A stretch of 50,540 nt of DNA from Rikenella microfusus (lineage in GTDB: Bacteria; Bacteroidota; Bacteroidia; Bacteroidales; VadinHA17), in NCBI GenBank assembly GCA_020722575.1, contig DYKN01000019.1:1-50540 (forward strand), read 5' to 3'. A program made the translations under genes and the position numbers. Position 1 is the first letter of the stretch. The number at the start of each line of letters is the position of its first letter. Below the pieces are notes generated by a model. It was not told where the DNA came from. It ran no database searches and saw nothing but the letters and a program-made list of their open reading frames with translations. Shown here piece by piece: positions 26,838 to 35,649 of this stretch.

Positions 26838-27971
26838 ATGCAGGAAAGACTGAAAACGGCAATAACAGGTTTAGGGAAGGTTGCTCCATTGCATGCAGAA
26901 GCATTGTCAAAACTTCCTCAATCGGCTTTCAAAGCTGTAAGTAGTTCAAAAAAGAAGAAAGCTGAGGAATTTGCCAGAAAATATGGAATAAAAGGTTATA
27001 CCGATGTTTCGGAAATGGTATCAAAAGAAAAGATTGATGTTGTAATTATTTGTACTCCCCACCCTTTCCATAAAAAACCTGCTATTGATGCTATGGAGGC
27101 AGGTGCTCATGTGCTTATAGAAAAACCTTTTGCCTCATCGCTGGCAGACTGTGATGAAATGATCAGTATAGCAAACAGATGCAGTAAACAAATCGGGGTT
27201 ATCTCTCAGAGACGCTGGTATCCACCGGTGCAAAGAATGAAAAAAGCCATTGATGATGGCAAAATCGGAAAGCCTGTACTTGGAACTGTTCTTATGCTGG
27301 GCTGGAGAGACGAAAATTATTACTCGAGCGATTCGTGGCGTGGAACATGGAACGGTGAGGGTGGAGGAGTGCTGGTAAACCAGGCACCCCATCAGATCGA
27401 CCTGCTTCAGTGGTTTATGGGCCCACCTGCCGAACTCTACGGTATATGGGAAAACCTGAACCACCCATATATTGAAGTTGAAGATACTGCAATTGCTGTT
27501 ATAAGATTTAAGAATGGTGCTATTGGAAACATCCTGGTATCAAACTCCCAGAAACCGGGAATATACGGTAAAGTACATGTACACGGGGATAATGGTGCAT
27601 CAGTTGGAGTACAAACAGATGGTGGCGCAATGTTTATTGCGGGAATGTCATCAATACTTGAACCTCCGGTTAATGATATCTGGACTATACCGGGAGAACA
27701 ACATCTGCTTCAGGAAATGGAAAAAAAAGATTCGGAATTCTTCAATTCTCTGCCCAACCCGATGGAATATTTCCATGAACGCCAGATTGAAGATTTCCTC
27801 CAGGCTATAATTGACGACCGGAAACCTATGGTAACAGGCGAAGACGGCAGGGTTACCGTCGAGATATTCACGGCAATTTACAGGTCAAACCGCGACAGAA
27901 AACCGGTAAATTGGCCACTCTTACCGGAAATAAGCGACGATTTCGACGGAAGGTTAATAAAGCAGGTATAA
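26838..27971 (+). CDS. Cytoplasmic Gfo/Idh/MocA-family oxidoreductase
   Basis: A 377-residue dehydrogenase with no export signal. The nucleotide loop is TGLGKVAPLHAEAL near residue 10, slightly unusual in having GLGKVA where GxGxxG is usual. CTPHPFHKKPA and EKPFA (Glu95-Lys96-Pro97) follow, then SQRRWYPPVQR and GGGVLVNQAPHQIDLLQW with the conserved histidine. The SQRRWYPPV pattern is common in dehydrogenases acting on free sugars or glycosides. It lies between a lipoprotein isomerase and a lipoprotein amidohydrolase on the same strand with short gaps (147 and 69 bp), suggesting one operon. Substrate unknown. Confidence 0.88.
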   Translation: MQERLKTAITGLGKVAPLHAEALSKLPQSAFKAVSSSKKKKAEEFARKYGIKGYTDVSEMVSKEKIDVVIICTPHPFHKKPAIDAMEAGAHVLIEKPFASSLADCDEMISIANRCSKQIGVISQRRWYPPVQRMKKAIDDGKIGKPVLGTVLMLGWRDENYYSSDSWRGTWNGEGGGVLVNQAPHQIDLLQWFMGPPAELYGIWENLNHPYIEVEDTAIAVIRFKNGAIGNILVSNSQKPGIYGKVHVHGDNGASVGVQTDGGAMFIAGMSSILEPPVNDIWTIPGEQHLLQEMEKKDSEFFNSLPNPMEYFHERQIEDFLQAIIDDRKPMVTGEDGRVTVEIFTAIYRSNRDRKPVNWPLLPEISDDFDGRLIKQV

Positions 27972-28040
27972 ACTTTTACATAACAGGAAATCGAAAAACA
28001 AAAAGAGTTTTTGCCTATATTTATTGAAAAAAAAAAAGCC

Positions 28041-29114
28041 ATGCGATTTCCCATATCATTTCTTGTTCTGCCATTGCTTCTGCTTTACAGCTGTGTATAT
28101 TACTCCAATGATGATTTTGCAAGAATACGCAAAGTAGATTCCCACATCCATATTAACAGTGATGACGGTGTCTTTGAGGAACAGGCGGCAGCAGATAATT
28201 TCATCCTGATTAGCCTGAATGTTGATCATGGTGATTCTGCAAATGTCAGAAAACAATTCGAATATACGGCTTCCAGCGCAGCAAAACACCCCGGAAGAGT
28301 CTTCTTTGGCCCAACTTTCTTTTTCGATACTACGGGCTGGGGCACTGAAGAATGGAGTAAAAAAATTATTGCACAACTTGATAAGAGCCTCTCCACCCCT
28401 GGTGCTGTAACAGTTAAGGTCTGGAAAAACATAGGAATGGTAGTTCGCGACCGATCAGGCCGGTTTATCATGATTGATGACCCGGCACTCGACCCTGTTG
28501 TGAATTTTATTAAAAACAAAGGATTTCCGATCACGGGACATCTAGGGGAACCACGTAACTGCTGGCTTCCACTCGATAAGATGACAGTAAGAAGCGACTC
28601 GAATTATTTTGCACGAAACCCGCAATACCATATGTATCTCCATCCTGAATTCCCTTCATACGAAGATCAGATAAATGCACGCGACCACTTCCTTGAAAAA
28701 AATCCAGATCTCACATTCATCGGATGCCATCTCGGGAGCCTCGAATGGAATGTCGATTCACTGGCTATTCGCCTTGATAAATATCCCAATATGGCCGTAG
28801 ATATGTCGGCAAGAATTTGTCACCTTCAGTATCAGACTATTACAAACAGGAAAAAAGTTCGCGATTTCTGCATAAAATACCAGGACAGGCTTCTATACGG
28901 TACGGATGTCGGCTACGGCGGAAGCAATAACCCTGAAGCATTTAAAAAACGAATGCACGATATATGGCTCGACGATTGGAAATTCTTTACCAGTAGCCTG
29001 ATGATGACTTCGGATAAATTCGACGGCAAATTTGCCGGACTGAAACTTCCACGCAGGATTATTGATAAAATTTATTATCGTAATGCCGTTAAGTGGTACA
29101 AATTGAAAATTTAG
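28041..29114 (+). CDS. Lipoprotein amidohydrolase-family metal hydrolase
   Basis: A 357-residue protein starting at the ATG at 28041; the in-frame TTG at 28011 would push the signal peptide inward. The lipobox is LLYSC with Cys18. The amidohydrolase-2 TIM-barrel signature HxH is at His35 and His37 (VDSHIHIN), followed by ITGHLGEP, FIGCHLGSLEW and LLYGTDVGYG, which supply the further metal-binding His and Asp. Members of this group hydrolyse lactones or decarboxylate/hydrolyse ring compounds; a sugar lactone produced by a dehydrogenase would be a reasonable substrate. It ends 4 bp from the convergent FAD oxidoreductase gene. The specific reaction is inference from context. Confidence 0.83.
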   Translation: MRFPISFLVLPLLLLYSCVYYSNDDFARIRKVDSHIHINSDDGVFEEQAAADNFILISLNVDHGDSANVRKQFEYTASSAAKHPGRVFFGPTFFFDTTGWGTEEWSKKIIAQLDKSLSTPGAVTVKVWKNIGMVVRDRSGRFIMIDDPALDPVVNFIKNKGFPITGHLGEPRNCWLPLDKMTVRSDSNYFARNPQYHMYLHPEFPSYEDQINARDHFLEKNPDLTFIGCHLGSLEWNVDSLAIRLDKYPNMAVDMSARICHLQYQTITNRKKVRDFCIKYQDRLLYGTDVGYGGSNNPEAFKKRMHDIWLDDWKFFTSSLMMTSDKFDGKFAGLKLPRRIIDKIYYRNAVKWYKLKI

Positions 29115-29118
29115 TGTT

Positions 29119-30588
29119 TCAAGGTTCCAGATATACCTTATTTTTAATTAATGCATCTCTGAGAACATTATAAGGTAAATCCCTTGTGCCACAATTTCTT
29201 AATGCACACAGTGCAGCTGCTGTCCCTGCTGCCTGACCCTGCCCCATACAGCATACAGTATTCCTTGTTGACATATGAGCCTGAAAATCTGATGTGATAA
29301 GCATACCGGCTGCAAGAAGATTCTCTATCCCACTAACCCTCAGTGCCTTATAAGGAATACCGTATGTACCCCCATCTTTTACCTGATAACGTGGAGCAGA
29401 ATCATGAAAACCATAAACCATTATGTCATCATCAAAATGTTTCCCTCCTGTAATATCTGACAGAGATATATCATAATCACAGATTATTGTCCTTCCACGC
29501 CTGATATTCAACGATGGGCTGGTTCTTGCAATAAATGCATTCTCACACCCCGGAAGATACTTTCTGAAAAGCTCAAGAGTCTTATATTGGTTTTGTCTTA
29601 TGATGAGTTCTGCTTTTGCTACTTCATCCCTGTTTGTCGGACTTACAGGAAGTCTGTAATTGACTTTAATAAACATCAAATAATTGTCGTGTACTGTTGT
29701 TGTTATAAGACCTGATCCGAGTTTAACAATTCCATCCACAAATTCATCCGGTAGTTTACCTCGAATAATATAACCACTTTCACTTCCGATCCTTATTATC
29801 TGATCTTCTTTTCCATCCCGTAATCCAAATGCAAGATCACCGACAGCATTGTTTTTCATCAGATAGGTAAAAAGTTTTTCGATATTGACATTTCCAAGCC
29901 CCATACTGTTACAAACGGGATGATCATTCAATTCAAGGTATTCAGCACCGGCGTATGCTGATAGGTCACCGTAAGCTGTACAGTCGACGAAACATTTTGC
30001 CCTGAAATATTCCCTGCCCATTCGGCTTTGAGTTATAACGCCATCAATTATTGATTTCCTTTTGACTGCACCGGCCACCAGAGTATTTGTAAAGATGTTG
30101 ACCCCGGCTTCTGCAAGCATCTCATATACAACAAGTTTGTAAAGTTCCGTATCGATGGCAGTACATGCGGAATCATAATCGTAACGGGTTGTCATTTCTG
30201 TATGTCCGGTTGTTCCTCCCACTTTTAGCAGTCTTTCAATAATTTCCTGTGCTATTCCTTTTACAACCTGCCTTTTCTGAACACCGGGAAACGCTTTCCA
30301 GAGATTAAAGAAACTGTGTAGTGCTGTACCTCCTTCAACAACAGTTCCACCTGGATAACCTTTTGCTTCAATAAGAGCCGTTCGGGCTCCGTTTCGAGCC
30401 GATGCAATTGCTGCAACAGCTCCTGCAGTGCCACCACCCGCTATAACCACATCAAAAACTCTTTGCGGTAGTTTTCTGACATCCTCGGGTGCTTCTGCAT
30501 CACTCTGTAAAAAGCCTGGCTTAAGACTTAAAGCCGGCAAGGCCGCACCTGCAATAAGTGCTTTCTTTGTAAAAATTCTTCGTTTCAT
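29119..30588 (-). CDS. Exported FAD-dependent oxidoreductase
   Basis: A 489-residue flavoprotein of the FAD_oxidored/FAD-dependent type. The N-terminus (KRRIFTKKALIAGAALPAL) is twin-arginine-like, though the motif is not the classical SRRxFLK. The dinucleotide fold is VVIAGGGTAGAVAAI (GGGTAG at 51-56) with TALIEAKGYPGGTVVEGG following. CFVDCTAYGDLSAYAGAEY and a late VSGIENLLAAGMLI motif fit the family, and MGQGQAAGTAAALC closes the FAD site. It lies on the minus strand between plus-strand genes and shares a divergent intergenic region with the GH35-like gene. Its substrate is unknown; oxidation of a sugar or polyol outside the cytoplasm is possible. Confidence 0.85.
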   Translation of the reverse strand: MKRRIFTKKALIAGAALPALSLKPGFLQSDAEAPEDVRKLPQRVFDVVIAGGGTAGAVAAIASARNGARTALIEAKGYPGGTVVEGGTALHSFFNLWKAFPGVQKRQVVKGIAQEIIERLLKVGGTTGHTEMTTRYDYDSACTAIDTELYKLVVYEMLAEAGVNIFTNTLVAGAVKRKSIIDGVITQSRMGREYFRAKCFVDCTAYGDLSAYAGAEYLELNDHPVCNSMGLGNVNIEKLFTYLMKNNAVGDLAFGLRDGKEDQIIRIGSESGYIIRGKLPDEFVDGIVKLGSGLITTTVHDNYLMFIKVNYRLPVSPTNRDEVAKAELIIRQNQYKTLELFRKYLPGCENAFIARTSPSLNIRRGRTIICDYDISLSDITGGKHFDDDIMVYGFHDSAPRYQVKDGGTYGIPYKALRVSGIENLLAAGMLITSDFQAHMSTRNTVCCMGQGQAAGTAAALCALRNCGTRDLPYNVLRDALIKNKVYLEP

Positions 30589-30715
30589 TTCCGGATCTTT
30601 TAAGATTAAAATTATACCGCTTAATTTTAATTGTTTTAAATGATAATGATAATGAAAATTCCCTGCTGTTAAAGATCTATTGATATTTTTATTTCTTTAA
30701 AATTAATGAAGAGTG

Positions 30716-30747
30716 TTGACATTTTTTAAATTTCAAGGATAAATTTG
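30716..30747 (+). promoter_or_regulatory. Bacteroidota-type promoter for the GH35-like gene
   Basis: TTG (30716-30718) and TAAATTTG (30740-30747) are separated by 21 bp, matching the -33/-7 arrangement. Because transcription would begin near 30754, the upstream TTG and ATG starts at 30745 and 30751 are unlikely, which supports the ATG at 30772. Confidence 0.68.
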
Positions 30748-30771
30748 TATATGTTAAATAATTATTTACGA

Positions 30772-32433
30772 ATGAAAACATTAAAATTATTGATTGTGAT
30801 TTTATTTTTCACCGTTTGTGCTTTTGCACAATTACCACATCTGGAAAGAAGCGGGAATGTCACCCGACTCATTGTTCATAATAAACCTTTTATTATACTT
30901 GCCGGAGAGGTAAACAATTCTTCCGGATCGAATATTGGTCACATGGAAAAAACAATGAAGGCATGGAAAGAAAATTATTTCAATTCGATGCTTGTTTCAG
31001 TGTCATGGGAGATCATTGAACCGCGTGAAGGTTATTTTGATTTTACTTCGGTTGACGAACTGATAAGGGCAGCGAGGGAGAATGATTTAAAACTCGGTTT
31101 ATTATGGTTTGCTTCATGGAAAAACGGACTTTCCCCTTATGCGCCAGTATGGGTGCTGAATGATACCCGGCGTTTTGAAAGAGTCAAAGACGAAAAAGGG
31201 CAGAACACCAGGACTCTGAGTCCACTATGCACTGCAACCAGAGAAGCCGATGCAAAAGCTTTTGCTGCTTTGATGAAACATTTAAATCAGATTGACGGAA
31301 AAGAAAACACGGTGATTATAGTTCAGATTGAAAACGAGGTTGGTGTTTTGAGGCAGACAAGGGATTTCAGTCCTATGGCAAACAAACTGATAGAATCACA
31401 GGTTCCGGACGAACTGATTGAATATCTGAGCAAAAACAGGCAAAATCTGGAATCTGAACTTAAGACAGCATGGGATAATAATGGTAACAGGACAAAAGGC
31501 TCATGGTATGAGATTTTCGGGAAAGGCGACTATACCGATATGTTTTTCATGGCATGGCAGTATGCCAGGTATATAAACAGTGTGGCTGAGGCGGGAAAGA
31601 AAGAACATAATATTCCTGTTTATGTTAATTGCTGGATGTCGGGTTCTCGTCCAAACATTGGCAAACCAGGTAATTTTCCAAGTGGTGGACCGGTTCTTTC
31701 AGTGCTTGATATCTGGAAAGCTGGTGCACCTTCGGTAGATATACTTGCTCCCGACATCTATGGAGCCGACTTCAAAGACCAGTGTCGTAATTTCCACAGG
31801 CATGATAATCCACTTTTTATTCCCGAAACAAGGGCTGTTGAAGGTGCTGCCACCTGGGCCTTTGCAACACATGATGCTATTTGCTTTTCACCTTTCGGAA
31901 TTGATACCAGACCGGAATCAATGGCCGCAGAATATAAAATGCTTGGGCAGTTAATACCTCTTATAACACATTATCAGGGCACAGGGAACATATCGGGATT
32001 TTATAGGGATGGACGGGATACAACTCGCAGTTATGAATTTAATCTGAATAATGATGTTAAAATCATTATCACCCATCAACAAAGTGTACGAAGGCAGTCA
32101 TCACAGGGGACAGGGGGAACAGGAACTGGCCAGCAGCAACCTGAGCCGGGATCATACGGCCTTTATATTAAGACTGATGAAGACGAGTTCATGGTTGCCG
32201 GTAATAATATAACAGTTACAGCTGTATCAACAAATCCGAAAAAAGAGGTATGGCTTAAAGATGCATGGGAAGGAATTTTCGAAAATGGAGAATGGGAACC
32301 TGTAGTTCTGCTAAACGGCGATGAAGCCGGATTCCTGAGAGGCGATAATCCATCGTATTCGGTAAGAGCTTACAAATCGGTACCTTCAGAACCAGCAATA
32401 ATAAAATTCAGAGCAATGGTATATGAGAAGTAA
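30772..32433 (+). CDS. GH35-like beta-galactosidase (clan GH-A, DUF5597-type)
   Basis: A 553-residue secreted enzyme starting at 30772 (signal 1-20, ending CAFAQ). The sequence HNKPFIILAGEVNNSS opens the TIM barrel, and the clan GH-A pair is visible: acid/base Glu189 in VQIENEVG and nucleophile Glu352 in LFIPETRA. The long insertion between them and the C-terminal beta-domain with KTDEDEFMVAGNNI fit the DUF5597-containing GH35 relatives. Residues about 441-463 are a Gly/Gln-rich linker (GTGGTGTGQQQPEPGS). It probably removes terminal galactose or a related sugar from oligosaccharides. It is divergent from the FAD oxidoreductase gene and precedes the CstA-type transporter. Specificity is inference. 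Confidence 0.87.
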   Translation: MKTLKLLIVILFFTVCAFAQLPHLERSGNVTRLIVHNKPFIILAGEVNNSSGSNIGHMEKTMKAWKENYFNSMLVSVSWEIIEPREGYFDFTSVDELIRAARENDLKLGLLWFASWKNGLSPYAPVWVLNDTRRFERVKDEKGQNTRTLSPLCTATREADAKAFAALMKHLNQIDGKENTVIIVQIENEVGVLRQTRDFSPMANKLIESQVPDELIEYLSKNRQNLESELKTAWDNNGNRTKGSWYEIFGKGDYTDMFFMAWQYARYINSVAEAGKKEHNIPVYVNCWMSGSRPNIGKPGNFPSGGPVLSVLDIWKAGAPSVDILAPDIYGADFKDQCRNFHRHDNPLFIPETRAVEGAATWAFATHDAICFSPFGIDTRPESMAAEYKMLGQLIPLITHYQGTGNISGFYRDGRDTTRSYEFNLNNDVKIIITHQQSVRRQSSQGTGGTGTGQQQPEPGSYGLYIKTDEDEFMVAGNNITVTAVSTNPKKEVWLKDAWEGIFENGEWEPVVLLNGDEAGFLRGDNPSYSVRAYKSVPSEPAIIKFRAMVYEK

Positions 32434-32521
32434 TGTAGCTTAAGGAGAATAATTACTTTACCCATGTGAAGCTGTCTGCCAAAAAACAAGTAATTTTTTT
32501 TTCAGTATGTTTTTATATAAT

Positions 32522-32529
32522 TAAATTTG
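32522..32529 (+). promoter_or_regulatory. Possible -7 element for the CstA-type transporter gene
   Basis: TAAATTTG matches TAnnTTTG, 42 bp before the ATG at 32572. The expected -33 TTTG is replaced by a T-rich tract, so this is a weak call. Confidence 0.4.
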
Positions 32530-32571
32530 GAAAATTTTATTGAGTAATCGATTCTAACAATTTATTATTAA

Positions 32572-34011
32572 ATGATAACGCTACTTGCCTGTTTTGTTTT
32601 TCTGCTTTTTGGATATTTAATTTATTCACGTTTTATTGAAAAGATTGCAGGAGCTGATTCTACAAGAGAGACACCTGCGTATAAGTTGAGAGATGGTGTG
32701 GATTATATTCCCATGCCATGGTGGAAGGTTTTCCTGATACAGTTTCTTAATATTGCCGGTCTGGGTCCTATCTTTGGTGCCATTGCCGGAGCAATGTGGG
32801 GACCTGTAGCATATCTATGGATTATCCTCGGCTCAGTGTTTGCAGGCGCTGTTCATGATTACCTCTCCGGAATGCTCTCGATTTATCATAACGGCTTGAG
32901 CATTACCGAAATAGTCGGAATTTACCTTGGTAATGGAGTCAAACAATTCATGAGGGCCTTTACTGTAATATTAATGGTAATTGTGGGTGCAGTGTTTATT
33001 GTAGGCCCGGCAGGTATCCTCGGCGGAATGACCAAAGGTACTCTGTCGGTTAATTTCTGGGTATGGGTTGTATTCTTTTATTATATTCTGGCAACTCTAA
33101 TGCCGATTGACAAGATTATCGGTAGAATCTATCCAGTTTTTGGCTTTGCTCTTATATTTATGGCTGTCGGACTTATAACTGCCTTGCTTGTAAATGGATA
33201 CAAACCACCGGAACTTACTATTTCAAACCTTCGTAATTTTCATGTTGATGCCGAAAAGTTCCCGATCTTTCCAATGATGTTTATATCCATTGCCTGTGGT
33301 GCCATATCAGGCTTTCATTCAACTCAATCACCTCTTATGGCCCGATGCATTCAGAATGAAAAGCTCGGTAGAAGAGTCTTTTATGGTGCAATGATATCAG
33401 AAGCTATTGTGGCGATGATCTGGGCAACAATAGGAATGAGCTTCTGGGGTGGCGTGAAGGAACTTAATGATGTTATGACAGCTAACAGCGGAAATGCTGC
33501 CGTACTTGTTAATGAAGTATCAAATGCACTACTCGGAAAATTCGGAGCCGTTATTGCATTGCTTGGCGTGGTGGCAGCACCAATAACTTCGGGCGATACA
33601 GCTTTCAGAAGTGCTCGACTTATTGTTGCCGACTTCCTTAAATTCAAACAGGGTCCAATCAAAAATCGCCTCTTGATAAGCATACCCCTATTCACCATAG
33701 GTTTCTTTATTACAAAAATTGACTTCGATGTTATATGGCGATATTTCGCCTGGTGTAACCAGACTCTCGCAGTAGTTGTTCTATGGGCTGAAACTATTTA
33801 CCTGGTAAAAGCAAACAAAAATTTTGGCATTACACTTATTCCGGCACTTTTTATGACAACCGTTTCTGCAACATATATCCTGATTGCACCTGAAGGATTC
33901 AGACTAACAGGAATTGTTGCTTATGCAGCAGGATTAATTGTAACAATTATGATCTTTTCAATCTTTTTAATCTTCCTTAACAGGAGAAAAAAAGAATCTT
34001 TTGTAGTTTGA
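32572..34011 (+). CDS. CstA-family carbon-starvation/peptide transporter
   Basis: A 479-residue inner-membrane protein with about 13-14 hydrophobic segments. CstA signatures are present: YKLRDGVDYIPMPWWKVFLIQF near the N-terminus (about 42-63), NIAGLGPIFGAIAGAMWGP, GAVHDYLSGMLS, SGFHSTQSPLMARC and PITSGDTAFRSARLI. CstA and BtsT of enterobacteria take up peptides or pyruvate when carbon is short; this shorter form is common in Bacteroidota and its substrate is not fixed. The neighbouring exported sugar oxidation enzymes suggest that it could import a small oxidised product, but that is a guess. It is followed 20 bp later by an SGNH hydrolase gene. Confidence 0.9.
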   Translation: MITLLACFVFLLFGYLIYSRFIEKIAGADSTRETPAYKLRDGVDYIPMPWWKVFLIQFLNIAGLGPIFGAIAGAMWGPVAYLWIILGSVFAGAVHDYLSGMLSIYHNGLSITEIVGIYLGNGVKQFMRAFTVILMVIVGAVFIVGPAGILGGMTKGTLSVNFWVWVVFFYYILATLMPIDKIIGRIYPVFGFALIFMAVGLITALLVNGYKPPELTISNLRNFHVDAEKFPIFPMMFISIACGAISGFHSTQSPLMARCIQNEKLGRRVFYGAMISEAIVAMIWATIGMSFWGGVKELNDVMTANSGNAAVLVNEVSNALLGKFGAVIALLGVVAAPITSGDTAFRSARLIVADFLKFKQGPIKNRLLISIPLFTIGFFITKIDFDVIWRYFAWCNQTLAVVVLWAETIYLVKANKNFGITLIPALFMTTVSATYILIAPEGFRLTGIVAYAAGLIVTIMIFSIFLIFLNRRKKESFVV

Positions 34012-34031
34012 AAATATAAAATCTTATTTTT

Positions 34032-34778
34032 ATGGAGAATCGAAGAAAATTTATAGCAAAAGCTGCAGCCGGTATGGCAGCAATAAGTGTCCCGAAAGTA
34101 TTATACGAATTTCCGGCGAAAGGAGAGACCAAAAAAATCAAACTGGGAAAAGACAACATTATTCTTTTTCAGGGAGATTCTATTACCGATGCCGGTAGAA
34201 ATAAACAGAATGAAGGATATAACAACCCTTCCTCCCTTGGTTCAGGTTATGCTTTTCTTGCAGCAGCAGCCATGCTGGAAAAATATCCCTCTCTGAACCT
34301 TAAAATTTATAACAGAGGAATATCAGGAAATAAAGTATTTCAGTTGGCAGACCGCTGGGATAAAGATTGCCTTGAACTTAAACCTGATATATTAAGCATC
34401 TTGATTGGTGTTAATGATATCTGGCACACATTGAATGGTAATTATAGCGGAACACTCGAAAAATACAGAAATGATTACATTGCACTTATCGAACGCACGA
34501 AAGCCGCTCTTCCTTCAGTAAAGCTTATTATTTGCGAGCCTTTTGCGATTCCCGGGGTAAAAGCAGTAGATGACAGATGGTATCCTGAATTCTATGGCTA
34601 CCAGAGAGCAGCAAAAGAGATTGCAGAACGTTTCGATGCTGTTTTCGTTCCGTTCCAGAAAGTGTTCGATGAGGGAATAAAAAGAGCACAGGCTTCATAC
34701 TGGACAGGCGACGGCGTCCATCCCTCACTCGCCGGAGCCCAGCTCATGGCAAAAGCATGGCTCGATATTGTAGCATGA
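34032..34778 (+). CDS. Tat-exported SGNH/GDSL hydrolase
   Basis: A 248-residue esterase with a twin-arginine-like signal (ENRRKFIAK, then an Ala-rich stretch). All four SGNH blocks are visible: GDSIT with nucleophile Ser50, NRGISG with Gly96, GVNDI with Asn128, and DGVHPS with Asp227 and His230. This subgroup in Bacteroidota deacetylates polysaccharides such as xylan or rhamnogalacturonan. The gene starts 20 bp after the transporter gene and is probably cotranscribed with it. It is followed by a decayed second esterase, so the locus once had two deacylases. The substrate is inferred from context only. Confidence 0.9.
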   Translation: MENRRKFIAKAAAGMAAISVPKVLYEFPAKGETKKIKLGKDNIILFQGDSITDAGRNKQNEGYNNPSSLGSGYAFLAAAAMLEKYPSLNLKIYNRGISGNKVFQLADRWDKDCLELKPDILSILIGVNDIWHTLNGNYSGTLEKYRNDYIALIERTKAALPSVKLIICEPFAIPGVKAVDDRWYPEFYGYQRAAKEIAERFDAVFVPFQKVFDEGIKRAQASYWTGDGVHPSLAGAQLMAKAWLDIVA

Positions 34779-34889
34779 TTCTCTTGAATAATTCGAATTA
34801 ACTTCGAAAATATGAATTCTGCAGTCAGAAAATATTGTACTGTCGAGCTGGTTATTTTTTTTCAGCAACTTTTTCGATTTTTCCAAAGG

Positions 34890-35532
34890 AACAATATAAT
34901 GTATTGAAAGACAACTGACTGAATATCCTGATGCACATAATTTTCTGAATCCTCACCTTGTATCGGAAATTGTTCTTACAGGAAGGTTTATTAAAAAATC
35001 TATTCTGTTGAAAAATATTTATTTAAAGGTGAAGCCGAATATGAAATGCCTTTTCTGGTTTTCATACCTGAGAAACCCGCTAAAAGGTATATGATATATC
35101 TTCATCCTGACGGCAAAACGGCTGAAGCATTCAAAGGGGGTGAGATAGAAAAAATAATAAACAGGCAGATAATGGTTCTTGCACCTGCGCTTATTCATTC
35201 GGCATCTTTTATTTTTTCAATTAAAAAAGTAATCGTTAACGAACCATACATCTCTAATTATTCTCTGTCGGCTGAAAAAATGTACAACCCTCAGTATATG
35301 CTGCCATGTGTTCTCATATTATAAAAAAATGACCTGTCTGATCTTGCAAGTTCACTGGCACCGCGGGAACTGATAATTATAAATCTTCTCGACGGTAAAG
35401 GCTCAATAAATAGTAAGGAAATTATTGGAAATGGACTGGCAGTGATTGAATTAGCTTACCAAAAAAAGGCTAACTGGATAAACTGAGAATCATTAAAGAT
35501 GATAATGCCTTCGATTTTATTGAAGTCTTTTA
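34890..35532 (+). pseudogene. Decayed alpha/beta-hydrolase (acetyl-xylan-esterase-like) gene
   Basis: Fragments of one esterase appear in changing frames. EYPDAHNFLNPHLVSEI (about 34920-34970) is in one frame. A second frame from about 35001 reads EYEMPFLVFIPEKPAK then RYMIYLHPDGK, and VLAPALI further on. It meets an in-frame TAA at 35322-35324, yet continues in the same frame as SSLAPRELIIINLLDGKG to a stop at 35478-35480. After an A-rich run a third frame gives KLRIIKDDNAFDFIEVF, ending at 35530-35532. The typical middle part with the nucleophile elbow is missing, so there is also an internal deletion. The gene is clearly dead. Boundaries are approximate. Confidence 0.78.
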
Positions 35533-35649
35533 AAATGGGTTCGAATTCTTTATTATTTATTAAATTTTGTTAAAAATATCTTTATTTAGATTTTCTTTGA
35601 ATTTTATTAAATGATTTTTTATAATTTTCATTGATATTTTTAAGAAGAT
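35533..35649. other. AT-rich spacer after the esterase pseudogene
   Basis: This short T-rich stretch separates the dead esterase from the next dehydrogenase gene. I see no gene, no terminator hairpin and no convincing promoter. The whole gap from 34779 to 35649 is accounted for by an unannotated lead-in (34779-34889), the pseudogene and this spacer. Confidence 0.5.
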
